A stretch of DNA of 64,000 nt from Bacillus sp. sid0103 (GCF_019219025.1 NZ_JAHUWN010000004.1:62001-126000); one strand, 5' to 3'; positions 37,955 through 46,371 are shown, counted from the stretch's first letter. Translations and numbers: made by a program. Notes: generated by a model not told the origin, from the letters alone.

Positions 37955-38851
37955 CTAATTCCCGGGCAGTTGGATGCCGCGCCAGCCGCTTACATCGCAT
38001 TGGCCATATTTATTATCACCCACAGCAACCACCGTGCCGTCCGATTTAAGGCCGATGGTATGAGCGCAACCCGCCGCAACCGCTACAATATCGCACCAGT
38101 CACTTACATTGCATTGACCATACTCATTCCAGCCCACAGCCGCCACAGTACCGTCAGATTTAAGACCGATGGTATGACTACTACCCACCGCTATCGCCAC
38201 AATACCGCGCCAGCTGCTAACATCGCATTGGCCTACCTTATTTTGACCCACAGCAACCGCCGTGCCATCCGATTTAAGCCCAACAGAATGAAGATAACCC
38301 GCCGCAACCGCTACAATATCGCACCAGTCACTTACATTGCATTGCTGATACCTATTATTACCCACAGCCGTCACCGTGCTGTCCAATTTAAGACCGATGG
38401 TATGCCAGTCACCCGCCGCGACCGCCACAATATCATGCCAGCCGCTTACACTGCATTCACCTTCATTATTTCGGCCCACAGCTACCACCGAACCATCCAA
38501 TTTAAGCCCAATGGTACGACACCAACCCGCCGCAACCGCTACAATATCGCGCCAGTCGTTTACATCGCATTGGTCATGCTTATTCCAACCCATAGCCGCC
38601 ACAGTACCGTCCAATTTAAGACCGATGGTATGAGCATTACCCGTGTTCGTCGCCATATGAACATTACCAGCCGCGACCCCCACAATATCGAGCCAACCGC
38701 TTACATTACATTGGCCATAATTATTATCACCCACAGCCGTCACCGTTCCGTCAGATTTAAGACCAACGGTATGACGACGACCCGCCGCTATGGTATCTTT
38801 AGGCCACCGTTTCACCTTTAACGCCGCTTCTTTCGGTGAAATGTAATCCAT
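37955..38851 (-). CDS. RCC1-repeat (beta-propeller) protein
   Basis: 298 residues made almost entirely of seven RCC1_2-type repeats of about 38 residues, for example HTIGLKSDGTVVAVGDNKYG followed by QCDVSGW.DIVAVAAG. The second unit carries an eight-residue insertion (VHMATNTG). Seven repeats fit a single closed seven-bladed propeller. No signal peptide. AAGGAGG precedes the ATG. In bacteria such proteins are of unknown function; a binding scaffold is likely. The repetitive, GC-biased DNA also opens a 297-codon frame on the opposite strand, which I regard as an artefact. Confidence 0.85.
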   Translation of the reverse strand: MDYISPKEAALKVKRWPKDTIAAGRRHTVGLKSDGTVTAVGDNNYGQCNVSGWLDIVGVAAGNVHMATNTGNAHTIGLKLDGTVAAMGWNKHDQCDVNDWRDIVAVAAGWCRTIGLKLDGSVVAVGRNNEGECSVSGWHDIVAVAAGDWHTIGLKLDSTVTAVGNNRYQQCNVSDWCDIVAVAAGYLHSVGLKSDGTAVAVGQNKVGQCDVSSWRGIVAIAVGSSHTIGLKSDGTVAAVGWNEYGQCNVSDWCDIVAVAAGCAHTIGLKSDGTVVAVGDNKYGQCDVSGWRGIQLPGN

Positions 38852-39174
38852 GTTTTACCTCCTTGAAAACAAGACCTAGTTTATTATTGTATCACTTTTG
38901 CTTGTCATACTAACCTGCTTCGTTAGTGAAACAAGAAAAGCTGCCTCAATGACAGCTATTTACTTTAACTCTAGCACCCGTTAATTCAATAAAACCTTAA
39001 TATTTTTTCAGCCATTCACCCATTTCACATCTAAATCGCAATCGACGACCTTTACTTAACCTAAATAAGTAGATTTTTCACTATCTAAATTGAGCAGGAA
39101 TTTCATGTTTTCATGATGAATATGTTAGTTAAACTTAATTAAGGGCCATCATAATGGATGAAAGGATGCTGTAA
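38852..39174. other. divergent intergenic region
   Basis: Shared upstream region of the RCC1 gene (minus) and MBL hydrolase (plus). AT-rich, with no operator-like palindrome seen. Confidence 0.4.
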
Positions 39175-40002
39175 GTGGCAAATAAGATAAAAATCATTCG
39201 TGTTCCTATTTCAACACCAACTTTATTACCGCATACAACCACAAATTGCTATTTAATAGGAAACGAGAAGGAAAGCTTACTAGTTGATGCCGGATTTGAT
39301 CAACAAGACACGAGAATAGAATTAGAAAGAGCAATAAAAGAAAATGGTCTAGCAACACCGAACTCTATTATTCTTACGCACTCACACCCAGACCATGCAC
39401 CAGGTGTCCGCCAATTATTGGATTGGTCCCCGATAGTTTATTGTCATCATCATGAAGAACAAGCGACACTTGCTGCTATTTCACCATGGGACAATCTTTC
39501 CTTTTTAAACGACGAGGATATTATTAAAATAGCTGATGAAGAAATTACGATTATGCATGCCCCAGGTCATACAGCTGGTCAGTTAAACCTCTATATTCCT
39601 TCCAAACAAGTGCTCATCGCTGGAGATAATATCGTTGCGGAAGGAACATCATGGATTGGTCCTCCAGATGGAGATATGACAGACTATTTTCAAACTTTAA
39701 ATCGCTTAAAACAATTAAGATTGAGTAAAATTGGACCGGGTCATGGTAAATGGGTTTTAAATCCATATGACCATATTGAATTCGTCTTAAATCGGAGATT
39801 ATATCGAGAAAATCAAATTATTTCACTGCTTAAAAAGCATAATCAATTAACTGCAGTCAATTTGACACAAATGATTTATGATAAACTTCCTCACCCAAGT
39901 GTATTTGAGGTGGCGAAAAGAACAACAGAGGCCCACCTCATTAAATTGATGAAAGAAGGTTCGGTATCACTACACGATTCCTTTTATTCGATAAAATCCT
40001 AG
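39175..40002 (+). CDS. metallo-beta-lactamase-fold hydrolase
   Basis: 275 residues from a GTG start behind GAAAGGATG. MBL-fold zinc motif THSHPDHAPG (HxHxDH variant), AGHTAGQLNLY-like His (HAPGHTAGQ), the bridging Asp in AGDNIV and the last His in GPGHGKWV. A C-terminal helical winged-helix-like tail (LIKLMKEGSV) matches the LACTB2/YqjP-type branch. Cytosolic hydrolase or nuclease-like enzyme of unknown substrate. Ends 2 bp before the converging NUDIX gene. Confidence 0.85.
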   Translation: MANKIKIIRVPISTPTLLPHTTTNCYLIGNEKESLLVDAGFDQQDTRIELERAIKENGLATPNSIILTHSHPDHAPGVRQLLDWSPIVYCHHHEEQATLAAISPWDNLSFLNDEDIIKIADEEITIMHAPGHTAGQLNLYIPSKQVLIAGDNIVAEGTSWIGPPDGDMTDYFQTLNRLKQLRLSKIGPGHGKWVLNPYDHIEFVLNRRLYRENQIISLLKKHNQLTAVNLTQMIYDKLPHPSVFEVAKRTTEAHLIKLMKEGSVSLHDSFYSIKS

Positions 40003-40004
40003 TA

Positions 40005-40676
40005 TTATTCAAACCATTTTTTAGCTGTTTGCAAATCTGGCATCATTAAAGGGTTGCCATTTTGTGAATTCATAATCGTCCTAAGAGCAATAATCGTAGG
40101 TGGAGCCAAGGATATCTTTCCACTTTGATACGCTGCTAGAGCATCCTGTGGATAAAACCAACTTGCTTCATCTACTTCATTTACGTCTGGATTTGGATAT
40201 TGGCCGTTTGGCAATTGAGCAATAAAAAAGCGTGTATCAAAACGAATCGGTTTCTCTTTCGGTGTGACGAGATGTCCGAAAAAGGTTATATTATCAAGAT
40301 TAAGATGAAGTCCTTCCTGTTTTAGCAATTGTAAAAATGAAATTTCCCCATCTAAAAGTAGACGACGGTATTCTATTGCTGTTCCTTTATTTAATTGTAA
40401 GTCAGACCCGTCGTCTGTACTACCCAGTAAAACACCAACTTCTTCAAATAATTCTCTTGCTGCAGCTACATAATAAGCAGCAGCAAATGACTCATTTCGT
40501 ATCCCATTTTTTATGTACTCACTGTCTAGCGCATAGTCACCCTTTTCTACTGCTCCCCCTGGAAAAACATAAAATCCGCCAAAAAATTTCATCGTTTTTG
40601 GTCTTTTGGTCAAGTAGACCCTGGATGAATGATCCAATAAAACAATTGTCGATGCTAGTCTTGGAATAACAGTCAT
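40005..40676 (-). CDS. NUDIX hydrolase
   Basis: 223 residues. The Nudix box is GGAVEKGDYALDS through AARELFEEVGVLLG; the catalytic RELxEEVG part is intact, with a family-specific insertion of about 20 residues between G and the REL motif, as in the NUDT19/acyl-CoA pyrophosphatase-like branch. Magnesium-dependent cleavage of an X-linked nucleoside diphosphate (perhaps CoA derivatives) is expected. Convergent with the MBL gene. Confidence 0.8.
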   Translation of the reverse strand: MTVIPRLASTIVLLDHSSRVYLTKRPKTMKFFGGFYVFPGGAVEKGDYALDSEYIKNGIRNESFAAAYYVAAARELFEEVGVLLGSTDDGSDLQLNKGTAIEYRRLLLDGEISFLQLLKQEGLHLNLDNITFFGHLVTPKEKPIRFDTRFFIAQLPNGQYPNPDVNEVDEASWFYPQDALAAYQSGKISLAPPTIIALRTIMNSQNGNPLMMPDLQTAKKWFE

Positions 40677-41396
40677 ATTTGTACCCCTTTTTTAGAATAT
40701 TATTTTAAACCAAATTTTGGTTTAAGAGATATTATTCTATATATATTCAACTTTCCATCTTTATTCCCCTCTCAAATCAACACTAAAAGACTTGCCTTCA
40801 TCCATTCATTCTTTTGCTCATTTAATAAGTCTAAAAGGCTTAATCAGATTTCCTGATTAAGCCTTTTATCTCTTGTAAAATGGTTTGTATCCAGAGGGCA
40901 AAGAATCCCAGAATGATAGACCAAAAAAGACAGGGATTGATAATTTTTTAAATTTGATGGTTTTGTGAACTATACGGAAGGACTTCAGATTGAAGGGTTA
41001 TATGAGGTTCATTTTAGAATAAACCAGTATAGATTCTATTATAAAAAGAGCTCTGGACTCTTTTGAAAACAGAGTTCAGCGCTTGTTTATTTTCCAGCAA
41101 AAGATTATGGGCATTGCATAACCACTTGAAAGCACGAAATAGAATGACATATATCGCTAAACAGCAAATAGACTTACAGGCAGTATTTTCGCAGGTGGAA
41201 ACCGCTAGAAACTGACAAGTACCAACTAAAAAGGGCTCTCGTTTCCTTCTTTTTAGTCCTTAGTTCTTCATTTTTTGTAACTTTTTAGGTTGTTTTGTCA
41301 TATGTATTCCAATTGTGTGAAATTTTTCGCATAATAATAATTGCGTGTAAAATCGATTTTATCAAATTAAACAGTTAAAGAAAAATAGGGGAATGG
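40677..41396. other. gene-poor region before the Spo0E-like gene
   Basis: Holds a strong hairpin at 40834-40867 (AAAGGCTTAATCAG / CTGATTAAGCCTTTT) usable as a terminator, and a weaker one near 41225-41265 (ACTAAAAAGG / CCTTCTTTTTAGT). Between them the sequence shows no continuous frame; may be decayed coding sequence. Confidence 0.45.
40834..40868 (+). terminator. terminator-like hairpin
   Basis: 14-bp stem AAAGGCTTAATCAG / CTGATTAAGCCTTT with a short T-run. Confidence 0.6.
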
Positions 41397-41576
41397 ATGA
41401 TGGGTAGCGAGATCGAGAAATTAGACGACCGAATCAATAAATTAAGAGAAGAATTGATCCAAATTGCAAAAGCAACCGGCTTAAAAAGCAATGAAACCCT
41501 TCGATACAGTCAGAAATTAGACGATCTCATCACGATGTATCAAATAAGTAAAGATAAACAATATAAAAATATTTGA
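41397..41576 (+). CDS. Spo0E-family aspartyl-phosphate phosphatase
   Basis: 59 residues (MMGSEIEKLDDRINKLREEL.. ending YKNI). The motif YSQKLDDLITMYQ is the Spo0E signature SQxLDxLI, which inserts into the active site of phosphorylated Spo0A or related regulators and removes the phosphate; the N-terminal helix forms the other half of the hairpin. AGGGGAATGG precedes two adjacent ATGs, and either could serve. Predicted to restrain entry to sporulation or another response-regulator pathway. Single gene. Confidence 0.85.
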   Translation: MMGSEIEKLDDRINKLREELIQIAKATGLKSNETLRYSQKLDDLITMYQISKDKQYKNI

Positions 41577-41645
41577 TTAAAACTCCTGTATTGCCACATG
41601 ATGAATATGGGAATTTTTTTTGATTTTTCTCTGATGGTTACATAG

Positions 41646-41906
41646 TTAGAGTCCACAAGTTGGTTGGGAAACATCCTTAGTTGGATTTTGCGTTAATAGA
41701 ATAAAATCATCCAGATCCTTTTGATCGACTATCTGTTCAAAGTCGCATGGTTGCTCTAATGTAATACCCCTTTGACTAGCAACTGAAATCAGTAAACCTA
41801 ATTCAAAATACATATTTTTCGTTAATAATCCTTTTTCAATGTTTTTCATGATTTCATCATAAAAAGCAATTAAAAAATCAGTAGGTAACTTTTCATAAAA
41901 ATCCAT
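41646..41906 (-). CDS. small hypothetical protein
   Basis: 86 residues if started at the ATG at 41906 (MDFYEKLPTDFLIAFYDEIM), which has AGGGGAG nine nt upstream; an ATG 9 nt earlier touches that site. Helical, soluble, no known motif; the N-terminal half (EIMKNIEKGLLTKNMYFELG) and a QRGITL segment look conserved-protein-like. Family not recognised. Confidence 0.6.
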   Translation of the reverse strand: MDFYEKLPTDFLIAFYDEIMKNIEKGLLTKNMYFELGLLISVASQRGITLEQPCDFEQIVDQKDLDDFILLTQNPTKDVSQPTCGL

Positions 41907-42159
41907 TATTAACATCTCCCCTATTAATAAATGTAGGAAAACCTTTTTGGACAAAAAACATCACCTTAACCCCATTATATATAAGCATTTGTAAAATGTT
42001 TGTCGGTTTAATTGAAAATTCACTAATAATTCAACAATATTTTATCTACATGAGTGTTAGAAAATTGATCCGGAATATTTTTCGATTTTAAAGTCTCCTT
42101 TAAAATTAATTGAAATGAGATTCTTGAACAGTACCATTAAAACAAACTTTTTATTGTTA

Positions 42160-42220
42160 TGTATGCTGCATCCATGCGCAGCATAGATGCAGCCGTCTTG
42201 TTGGGGGCTCGATGCCCACA
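42160..42220. other. strong palindromes downstream of the radC remnant
   Basis: Two neighbouring hairpins: GCTGCATC / GATGCAGC around 42164-42193, and the GGGC-TCGAT-GCCC hairpin at 42205-42217 with further pairing of CTTGTTG and CAAGCAAG. The second shares its five-base loop with three hairpins at 43.1-43.3 kb. Confidence 0.5.
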
Positions 42221-42260
42221 AGCAAGACGAACTCACACAAAAAAAAGGAAAAATAAAGAA

Positions 42261-42277
42261 GAGGGAGAAACTCCCTC
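42261..42277 (-). terminator. terminator of the radC-like gene
   Basis: GAGGGAG / CTCCCTC stem followed on the minus strand by TTCTTTATTTTT. Confidence 0.65.
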
Positions 42278-42288
42278 TCCCTCGAATC

Positions 42289-42730
42289 TTACATTCTACC
42301 TTTTTCTTTCAAGCTGTAATATTCGGCATCAGCATTCACAATCAGGTGATCCAGTTCCTCGATTCCTAGAATTTTACCTGCTTCCACCAATCTTCTTGTG
42401 ACTTCAATATCTTCATTCGAGGGTGACATTTTGGGAGGGATGCTGGTGGCTGACAATGATGGATGCGCAATTATTCAGGATGGCAGACTTGAACACCTCT
42501 CTTGGCGAAACGATACTTGCATTCAAACTTCCGACATGACAACGATGGACAGCAACCACACGATTTTTCGTATTCTGGCACATCACAAAGAACAATTCAC
42601 GATCGTCATCTCCAATAAATTGAGCAGCAATCTTCGCGCCATCTTCAGGGGAGCGAACGATGTAGTGTTCTCCCCCTTCTACCTCCTGAATCACTTGTTT
42701 AATACGTTGAATTTCGTAAACTTTTTCCAT
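42289..42730 (-). pseudogene. RadC-like JAB-domain protein, frameshifted
   Basis: From the ATG at 42730 (GGAAG eight nt upstream) the frame reads LFFVMCQNTKNRVVAVHRCH and SLNASIVSPREVFKSAILNN, then IVSHQHPSQNVTLE and a stop. In the next frame it continues SNEDIEVTRRLVEAGKILGI, ELDHLIVNADAEYYSLKEKG. Together they form a complete RadC/JAB MPN domain (about 145 aa) with the H-x-H..S..D metal motif. The break falls inside that motif at about 42420. The usual PSGN is PSQN. RadC-like proteins are common on plasmids and integrative elements; their role is unsettled. Confidence 0.75.
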
Positions 42731-43445
42731 ATGTAGCACTTCCATTCTTTGTTTGAGGAGGAAGCAATGATGGGCGCAAACCGTGTGAAGGGTTCGCCTA
42801 CGAAGAAGCGAACTTGCCAGTCAGGCATAGGCAACGGGCCTGCTTTTTACCCGTTGCCGTTCACAATCGAGTGAAGCCCAATGACTTAGGGGCAGTTGGA
42901 GAGCGTTTTTTGCTTCCTTACTGCCCCTTAGCCTACTTTTGGTTTTGCCGATTTTGTTTGCCTGGCGCCCGCCCTTCACGCGGACATAAGCCCACACATT
43001 ATAATTGAGAGAACAAAGAAGGCTCACTACCGTCCTAGCGTGGCAGTCGAACAGACTGCAGGTATAAGACGCCTAATGGCAAAGGGCTCGATGCCCTTTT
43101 GCCATTAAAAAACATGGCCCGAGCGTCCGATGCGAACAGCTGCCGAAAGGTAGCAGCATCGGTTGAAAGGCGAGGCTCGATGCCAAGCTTTTCAATAAAG
43201 AAAAGCGATTTTTATTCAAAAGGATTTCGATAGAAAGACTACGAATAAAAAGAGCGTACTGTCTCCTTGCGTTTAGCATGGAGGCAGTCGGCCTTTTTAG
43301 GGGTTCGATGCCCCTAATAAGCCGCCAGCACGCTTTCAATCATTAGGAGCAAAGCGAAGCGAGCGACACAATTCCTGGCGTAGCCGGGAATTGTCCATGC
43401 TCTTCAGTAAACTTTTTAAAAGATGATAAAAACAAAAGAAGGGGC
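42731..43445. other. hairpin-rich, GC-enriched non-coding region
   Basis: About 700 bp with a chain of stem-loops unlike the AT-rich spacers elsewhere: GGCAACGGG / CCCGTTGCC (42830-42858), AGGGGCAG / CTGCCCCT (42888-42928), GCAGTC / GACTGC (43043-43059), ATGGCAAAGGGC-TCGAT-GCCCTTTTGCCAT (43076-43106), GGC-TCGAT-GCC (43174-43184), TAGGGGT-TCGAT-GCCCCTA (43298-43315) and CAATTCCTGGC / GCCGGGAATTG (43369-43393). Open frames here (64-88 codons) have no ribosome site and a residue make-up unlike neighbouring proteins, so I do not call them genes. Confidence 0.6.
43007..43400 (+). ncRNA. candidate structured RNA 1
   Basis: A TATAAT box at 43000-43005 is followed by AGAGAACAAAGAAGG (43008-43022) and then about 380 nt of successive stable hairpins ending in an 11-bp stem at 43369-43393. 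The same AGAGAACAAAGAAGG leader follows a -10-like box at 43754-43759 in front of a second structured stretch. No known RNA family recognised. Strand and ends are inferred from the box position only. Confidence 0.35.
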
Positions 43446-43634
43446 TTACCCCTCCTTCCTTTCTGCGACTTCTTCCATCATGGCTTCGATCCACTCGCTG
43501 GCTTCTTGTTTGCTGCTGAAATCATCGGTTAGTCGTACAAACTGTGTAGTGACTTCGTCCTCCTGGAAATATTTATCTACATAATATCCGGTACTTGAGA
43601 TTGCTACCTTCAACCCATGAAAACTTGTTTCCAT
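43446..43634 (-). CDS. small hypothetical protein
   Basis: 62 residues, METSFHGLKVAISSTGYYVD .. RLTDDFSSKQEASEWIEAMM. The ATG has AAAGGAGTGATGGAGA upstream. Beta-strand N-terminus and a helical acidic C-terminus; no signal or membrane segment, family not recognised. Sits between the two structured non-coding stretches, on the opposite strand. Confidence 0.65.
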   Translation of the reverse strand: METSFHGLKVAISSTGYYVDKYFQEDEVTTQFVRLTDDFSSKQEASEWIEAMMEEVAERKEG

Positions 43635-43759
43635 TCTCCATCACTCCTTTTTTTGTTTGACCTCTACGAATCTTTGCGAAAAGGGCTGTCAATAGGCTTG
43701 AAGTTTGTGAAGCGTTAGCGTAGCACCCTTGACTGCCCTTATGAGCAAACGATTACAAT

Positions 43760-43966
43760 AAAGAGAACAAAGAAGGAGATTAATAGGGTCCGTATAATGC
43801 GATCCAACGAGCTACCGTTGGCTAAGTTTGGGAGAGAAGCCCAAGGTCTTTAAGATTTTCGACTCGTTTGGTACAGCGGCCAGCCGTAAATGGAACAGGA
43901 ACCTACGGAATGTAGGCGTTAGTTAAATAGACTAAACTAATAAGAGGATACTATGTTCAAGTCTGA
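43760..43966 (+). ncRNA. candidate structured RNA 2
   Basis: A -35-like TTGACT (43729-43734) and -10-like TACAAT (43754-43759, spacing 19) lead into AGAGAACAAAGAAGG (43762-43776), identical over 15 nt to the leader of candidate RNA 1. Then come hairpins CCAACG / CGTTGG (43804-43821), TTGGG / CCCAA (43828-43844) and CCTAC / GTAGG (43902-43916). No protein frame fits. Family unknown. Confidence 0.35.
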
Positions 43967-44098
43967 TTAGTTACTTACTATCATTTGAATTTGTTCTGTC
44001 GTTAAGTTCCGAATAAACTCAATAAAATCAATGGCCATAATTCCAAATTCCTCACATTTCTCCATATACCTGCTATAGGCTTGTTCATACATTCCCAT
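43967..44098 (-). CDS. mini-protein of 43 residues
   Basis: From the ATG at 44098 with GGAG about 10 nt upstream: MGMYEQAYSRYMEKCEEFGI, then DFIEFIRNLTTEQIQMIVSN. Amphipathic and helical, plausible as a real small soluble protein. No family recognised. Confidence 0.5.
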   Translation of the reverse strand: MGMYEQAYSRYMEKCEEFGIMAIDFIEFIRNLTTEQIQMIVSN

Positions 44099-44159
44099 TT
44101 TACTTGTTCTCCTTTCGTTCTGTACCAATGACTTTTTGAAGGATTATTCATAGCAGTCT

Positions 44160-44280
44160 ATTTTCATGCCCTGTTCTTGGTATGAGCCCCACCTACGCTG
44201 TGTACCGTGATAGCCACCCCTGTTTTCAGACCTATAGTTGTGAAAAAGGAACAGGGTAATCATCTAGCACGATTAATCAT
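44160..44280 (-). other. stretch with long-range CCCTGTTC / GAACAGGG pairing
   Basis: The two 8-nt arms lie about 80 nt apart and enclose GC-richer sequence. The minus strand also opens a 39-codon frame (ending GSYQEQGMKIDCYE) without a ribosome site, so it could be coding debris instead of RNA structure. Confidence 0.3.
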
Positions 44281-44290
44281 ATTCGTTACC

Positions 44291-44419
44291 TTAGGCTTCC
44301 TGATTTCCGATGCATCTTTCACACTCATATAAATAAGATTCGTGTTGTTCCTCAATGGTTTCTCCACATTCACGACATTCTTTTTCCGGTAAGCTACGGT
44401 AGAATTCTAAAGTTAACAT
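44291..44419 (-). CDS. YhfH-family zinc-finger mini-protein
   Basis: 42 residues: MLTLEFYRSLPEKECRECGE, then a YLYECERC segment. Two CxxC pairs (ECREC, CERC) and the leading LPEKECRECG match the YhfH family of Bacillaceae, tiny predicted zinc-binding proteins of unknown role. AGGAGG lies 8 nt before this ATG; the one two codons earlier is only 2 nt away. Confidence 0.75.
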   Translation of the reverse strand: MLTLEFYRSLPEKECRECGETIEEQHESYLYECERCIGNQEA

Positions 44420-44619
44420 GTTCATGACCTCCTGATATAGTGGATATATTTGTTAGATTGATTGTATTATAACAGATTTTAAAAGTCAACAGCTGTTATA
44501 TAATTATTTTTGAGCTTACTAGGTGTGAATTTTAAGATTGAAGATAGTCAAAAAGATGGTTCTTGTGAAAAAATCATTTGATAAAGACAGTGAACCTAAA
44601 TGACCTGTTTAATGACAGT

Positions 44620-44915
44620 TTATAATGCGATTCCAAACAACTTATGTATGAGTTTAACTTCATTTTGGACAGACTTCACTTGTTGATGAAATTGCCTTTT
44701 TTTCATCATATGCATCGCTTCAATGCATTCAATATAGAGGTGGCTGTTTCATACGACTTAAATCCCAACATAGAATGTACACGTTTCTAAATGAAACGAT
44801 GATCTTGTTCCACTATATTGTTAGGATACCGGATTCGCCTGATTTTGACGCCTAGGCATCATCTTTTCCTCTTTTAACTGTTCAATGACTAAAGGATACG
44901 ACGCTTAGTTAAAGT
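44620..44915 (-). pseudogene. IS6-family (IS240-like) transposase remnant
   Basis: The minus strand keeps VIEQLKEEKMMP, then stop- and frame-broken pieces of the QVKYLNNIVEQDHRFIKKRV region, then IEAMHMMKKRQFHQQ and SVQNEVKLIHKLFGIA before a stop. These are the C-terminal landmarks of IS6-group DDE transposases. Several stops and frameshifts make it dead; the N-terminal half is missing. Confidence 0.75.
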
Positions 44916-45229
44916 TCTGAATGGAAGTTTCCAATCCCAAATAAACATGCTTATCTATTCTAAAGAAAAGAACTCACATGGTATTAGCCCTATCACTTTT
45001 ATTGATGTCCCTCGCTTCGAGTTATCGCCTAAAAGTCTGAAGTTGTATTTTTCTGAATTTTACATTATTTCGAGATGGCATTGTGATCTGATTGCAATTT
45101 ATGTAACTTAATTAACATGTGTATGTTCTTTTTTTCAGAAAATTTCGTGTTATGATCAAAGTGACAACTTATTTACTAAATGAAGTTGGAGGTTTATTCA
45201 ATGATAAAACACGGAAAGGGGGATTTCTA

Positions 45230-45340
45230 ATGGATATTTGCATTTCATGCGGAGAGGAATTATCTATTATGGAGAGGAATCGAGCGGAATGCTGGGAGTG
45301 CAGAGACACAACAACAGAAGCTTACGCAGAAGCGGAATGA
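45230..45340 (+). CDS. zinc-ribbon-like mini-protein
   Basis: 36 residues, MDICISCGEELSIMERNRAE, then CWECRDTTTEAYAEAE. Two CxxC pairs form a probable zinc knuckle. AAGGGGG lies 7 nt before the ATG. Its start overlaps the stop (TAATG) of a nine-codon frame MIKHGKGGF that has its own TTGGAGG site, suggesting a leader peptide. Function unknown; resembles YhfH-type mini-proteins in size and cysteine layout. Confidence 0.6.
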   Translation: MDICISCGEELSIMERNRAECWECRDTTTEAYAEAE

Positions 45341-45674
45341 TCATGACATTTAATCTTTGTATGATAGCTTTATATAAAAATACAAATGTCCCTAATCCTT
45401 TTAACCGACCTTGGACAGGAGCCTAACCTGTTTTCAGGAGCAAAAAGCAAAAAGGTTGAGTTTAAAGCTCCACCTTGGAAATAGATAATTTTACCAATTC
45501 AATTCTTAATGTCTCCAAATTCACTTCAATCGAAATCCGATACGATAAAACTTTCTGAATATATTCCTTCCACAAAGTTAGAAATCGTGGCCATTTTTGC
45601 ACCTATTACAGTCCGTGCTTATATGCGTCGTACGTAATTTGAATTAATTTTAAGGGCACTGAAAGCAAATGGTA
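45341..45674. other. gene-poor region
   Basis: No supportable gene. AT-rich, likely decayed sequence between the mini-protein and the ohrA terminator. Confidence 0.4.
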
Positions 45675-45728
45675 AAATAGAAAGAGGCTTATTCCTGATT
45701 TTTATGCAGGTTAGCCTCTTTTCTATTT
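45675..45728 (-). terminator. terminator of ohrA
   Basis: Long stem AAATAGAAAGAGGCT / AGCCTCTTTTCTATTT (with one bulge), 40 bp after the ohrA stop. Confidence 0.7.
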
Positions 45729-45769
45729 ATCAATAAATTCCTCTCCAGGACGTTTCTAAAGGAGAAATT

Positions 45770-46192
45770 TTAGATTACACTCGTTATTAATTTGACATCC
45801 ATATTCCCATTCGTTGCTTTAGAGTAAGGACAAACACCATGAGCTTTATGAACTAACTCCTCTGCCTCTGCTAATGATACCCCTTTGATCGACACGTTTA
45901 AGACCGCAGCTAATTTAAACCCTCCATTCTGATCTTTTCCAAGTGAAACTTCCGCCGTAACTTTAGAGTCAATTCGTTTTCTCGCTTGTCGTGCGACCAA
46001 ATTTAGCGCACTATCGAAGCAGGCTGCATAGCCGGCAGCGAATAATTGCTCTGGATTCGTTGCATTTTCTTTTCCTTGACCGCCTAAAGATTTTGGCATT
46101 GAAAGAGCTAAATTTAATGTTCCGTCACTGCTTGTTACTTTCCCTGCTCTGCCACCTTCAGCTGTTGCACTTGCGGTATATAATAATTCCAT
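45770..46192 (-). CDS. ohrA: organic hydroperoxide resistance protein (Ohr)
   Basis: 140 residues, full length for Ohr of the OsmC superfamily. Catalytic cysteines: Cys58 in YAACFDSAL and Cys121 in HGVCPYSKATNGN; an Arg in the N-terminal region completes the active site. It reduces organic peroxides using lipoyl thiols in the cytosol. Divergently transcribed from an OhrR-type regulator across a region with two operator-like palindromes. Confidence 0.93.
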   Translation of the reverse strand: MELLYTASATAEGGRAGKVTSSDGTLNLALSMPKSLGGQGKENATNPEQLFAAGYAACFDSALNLVARQARKRIDSKVTAEVSLGKDQNGGFKLAAVLNVSIKGVSLAEAEELVHKAHGVCPYSKATNGNMDVKLITSVI

Positions 46193-46220
46193 AAAAAATC
46201 ACCCCAAAATATAATTTTAT

Positions 46221-46313
46221 AAAATTTAATTGCGCACAATTTATTTTATAAAATTATAGTAACGATAAAGTATTCTGAAGTCAATAATTAAATTGTGTAA
46301 AATTAAATTGTGG
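46221..46313. promoter_or_regulatory. two OhrR-type operators in the divergent region
   Basis: AATTTAATTGCGCACAATTTA (46223-46243 region) and AATTAAATTGTGTAAAATTA (46285-46304 region) resemble the Bacillus OhrR box, an AATTAAATTGTATACAATTT-like palindrome. One lies near ohrA, the other near ohrR, fitting repression of both. Confidence 0.65.
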
Positions 46314-46371
46314 TTTAAATAATTGTTAATTGTATTATAATGGTACTAATGAAAGATGAAAGGACAAGAAA

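Noticed and set aside
37928..38821. 297-codon open frame opposite the RCC1 gene
   Set aside because: It mirrors the repeats of the RCC1 gene, has no ribosome site, and its residue make-up (many His, Arg, Thr, Ile) is that of an antisense shadow.
42814..43027. 64- and 68-codon frames on both strands
   Set aside because: They cross the same hairpins in both directions, with no start signals; treated as structured non-coding DNA.
43298..43315. GGGGTTCGATGCCCC as a tRNA T-arm
   Set aside because: The stem-loop resembles a T-arm, but no acceptor, D or anticodon arms can be placed around it and the same loop recurs in other hairpins.
43073..43339. 88-codon minus-strand frame in the hairpin-rich region
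   Set aside because: No ribosome site; it is stitched through strong palindromes.
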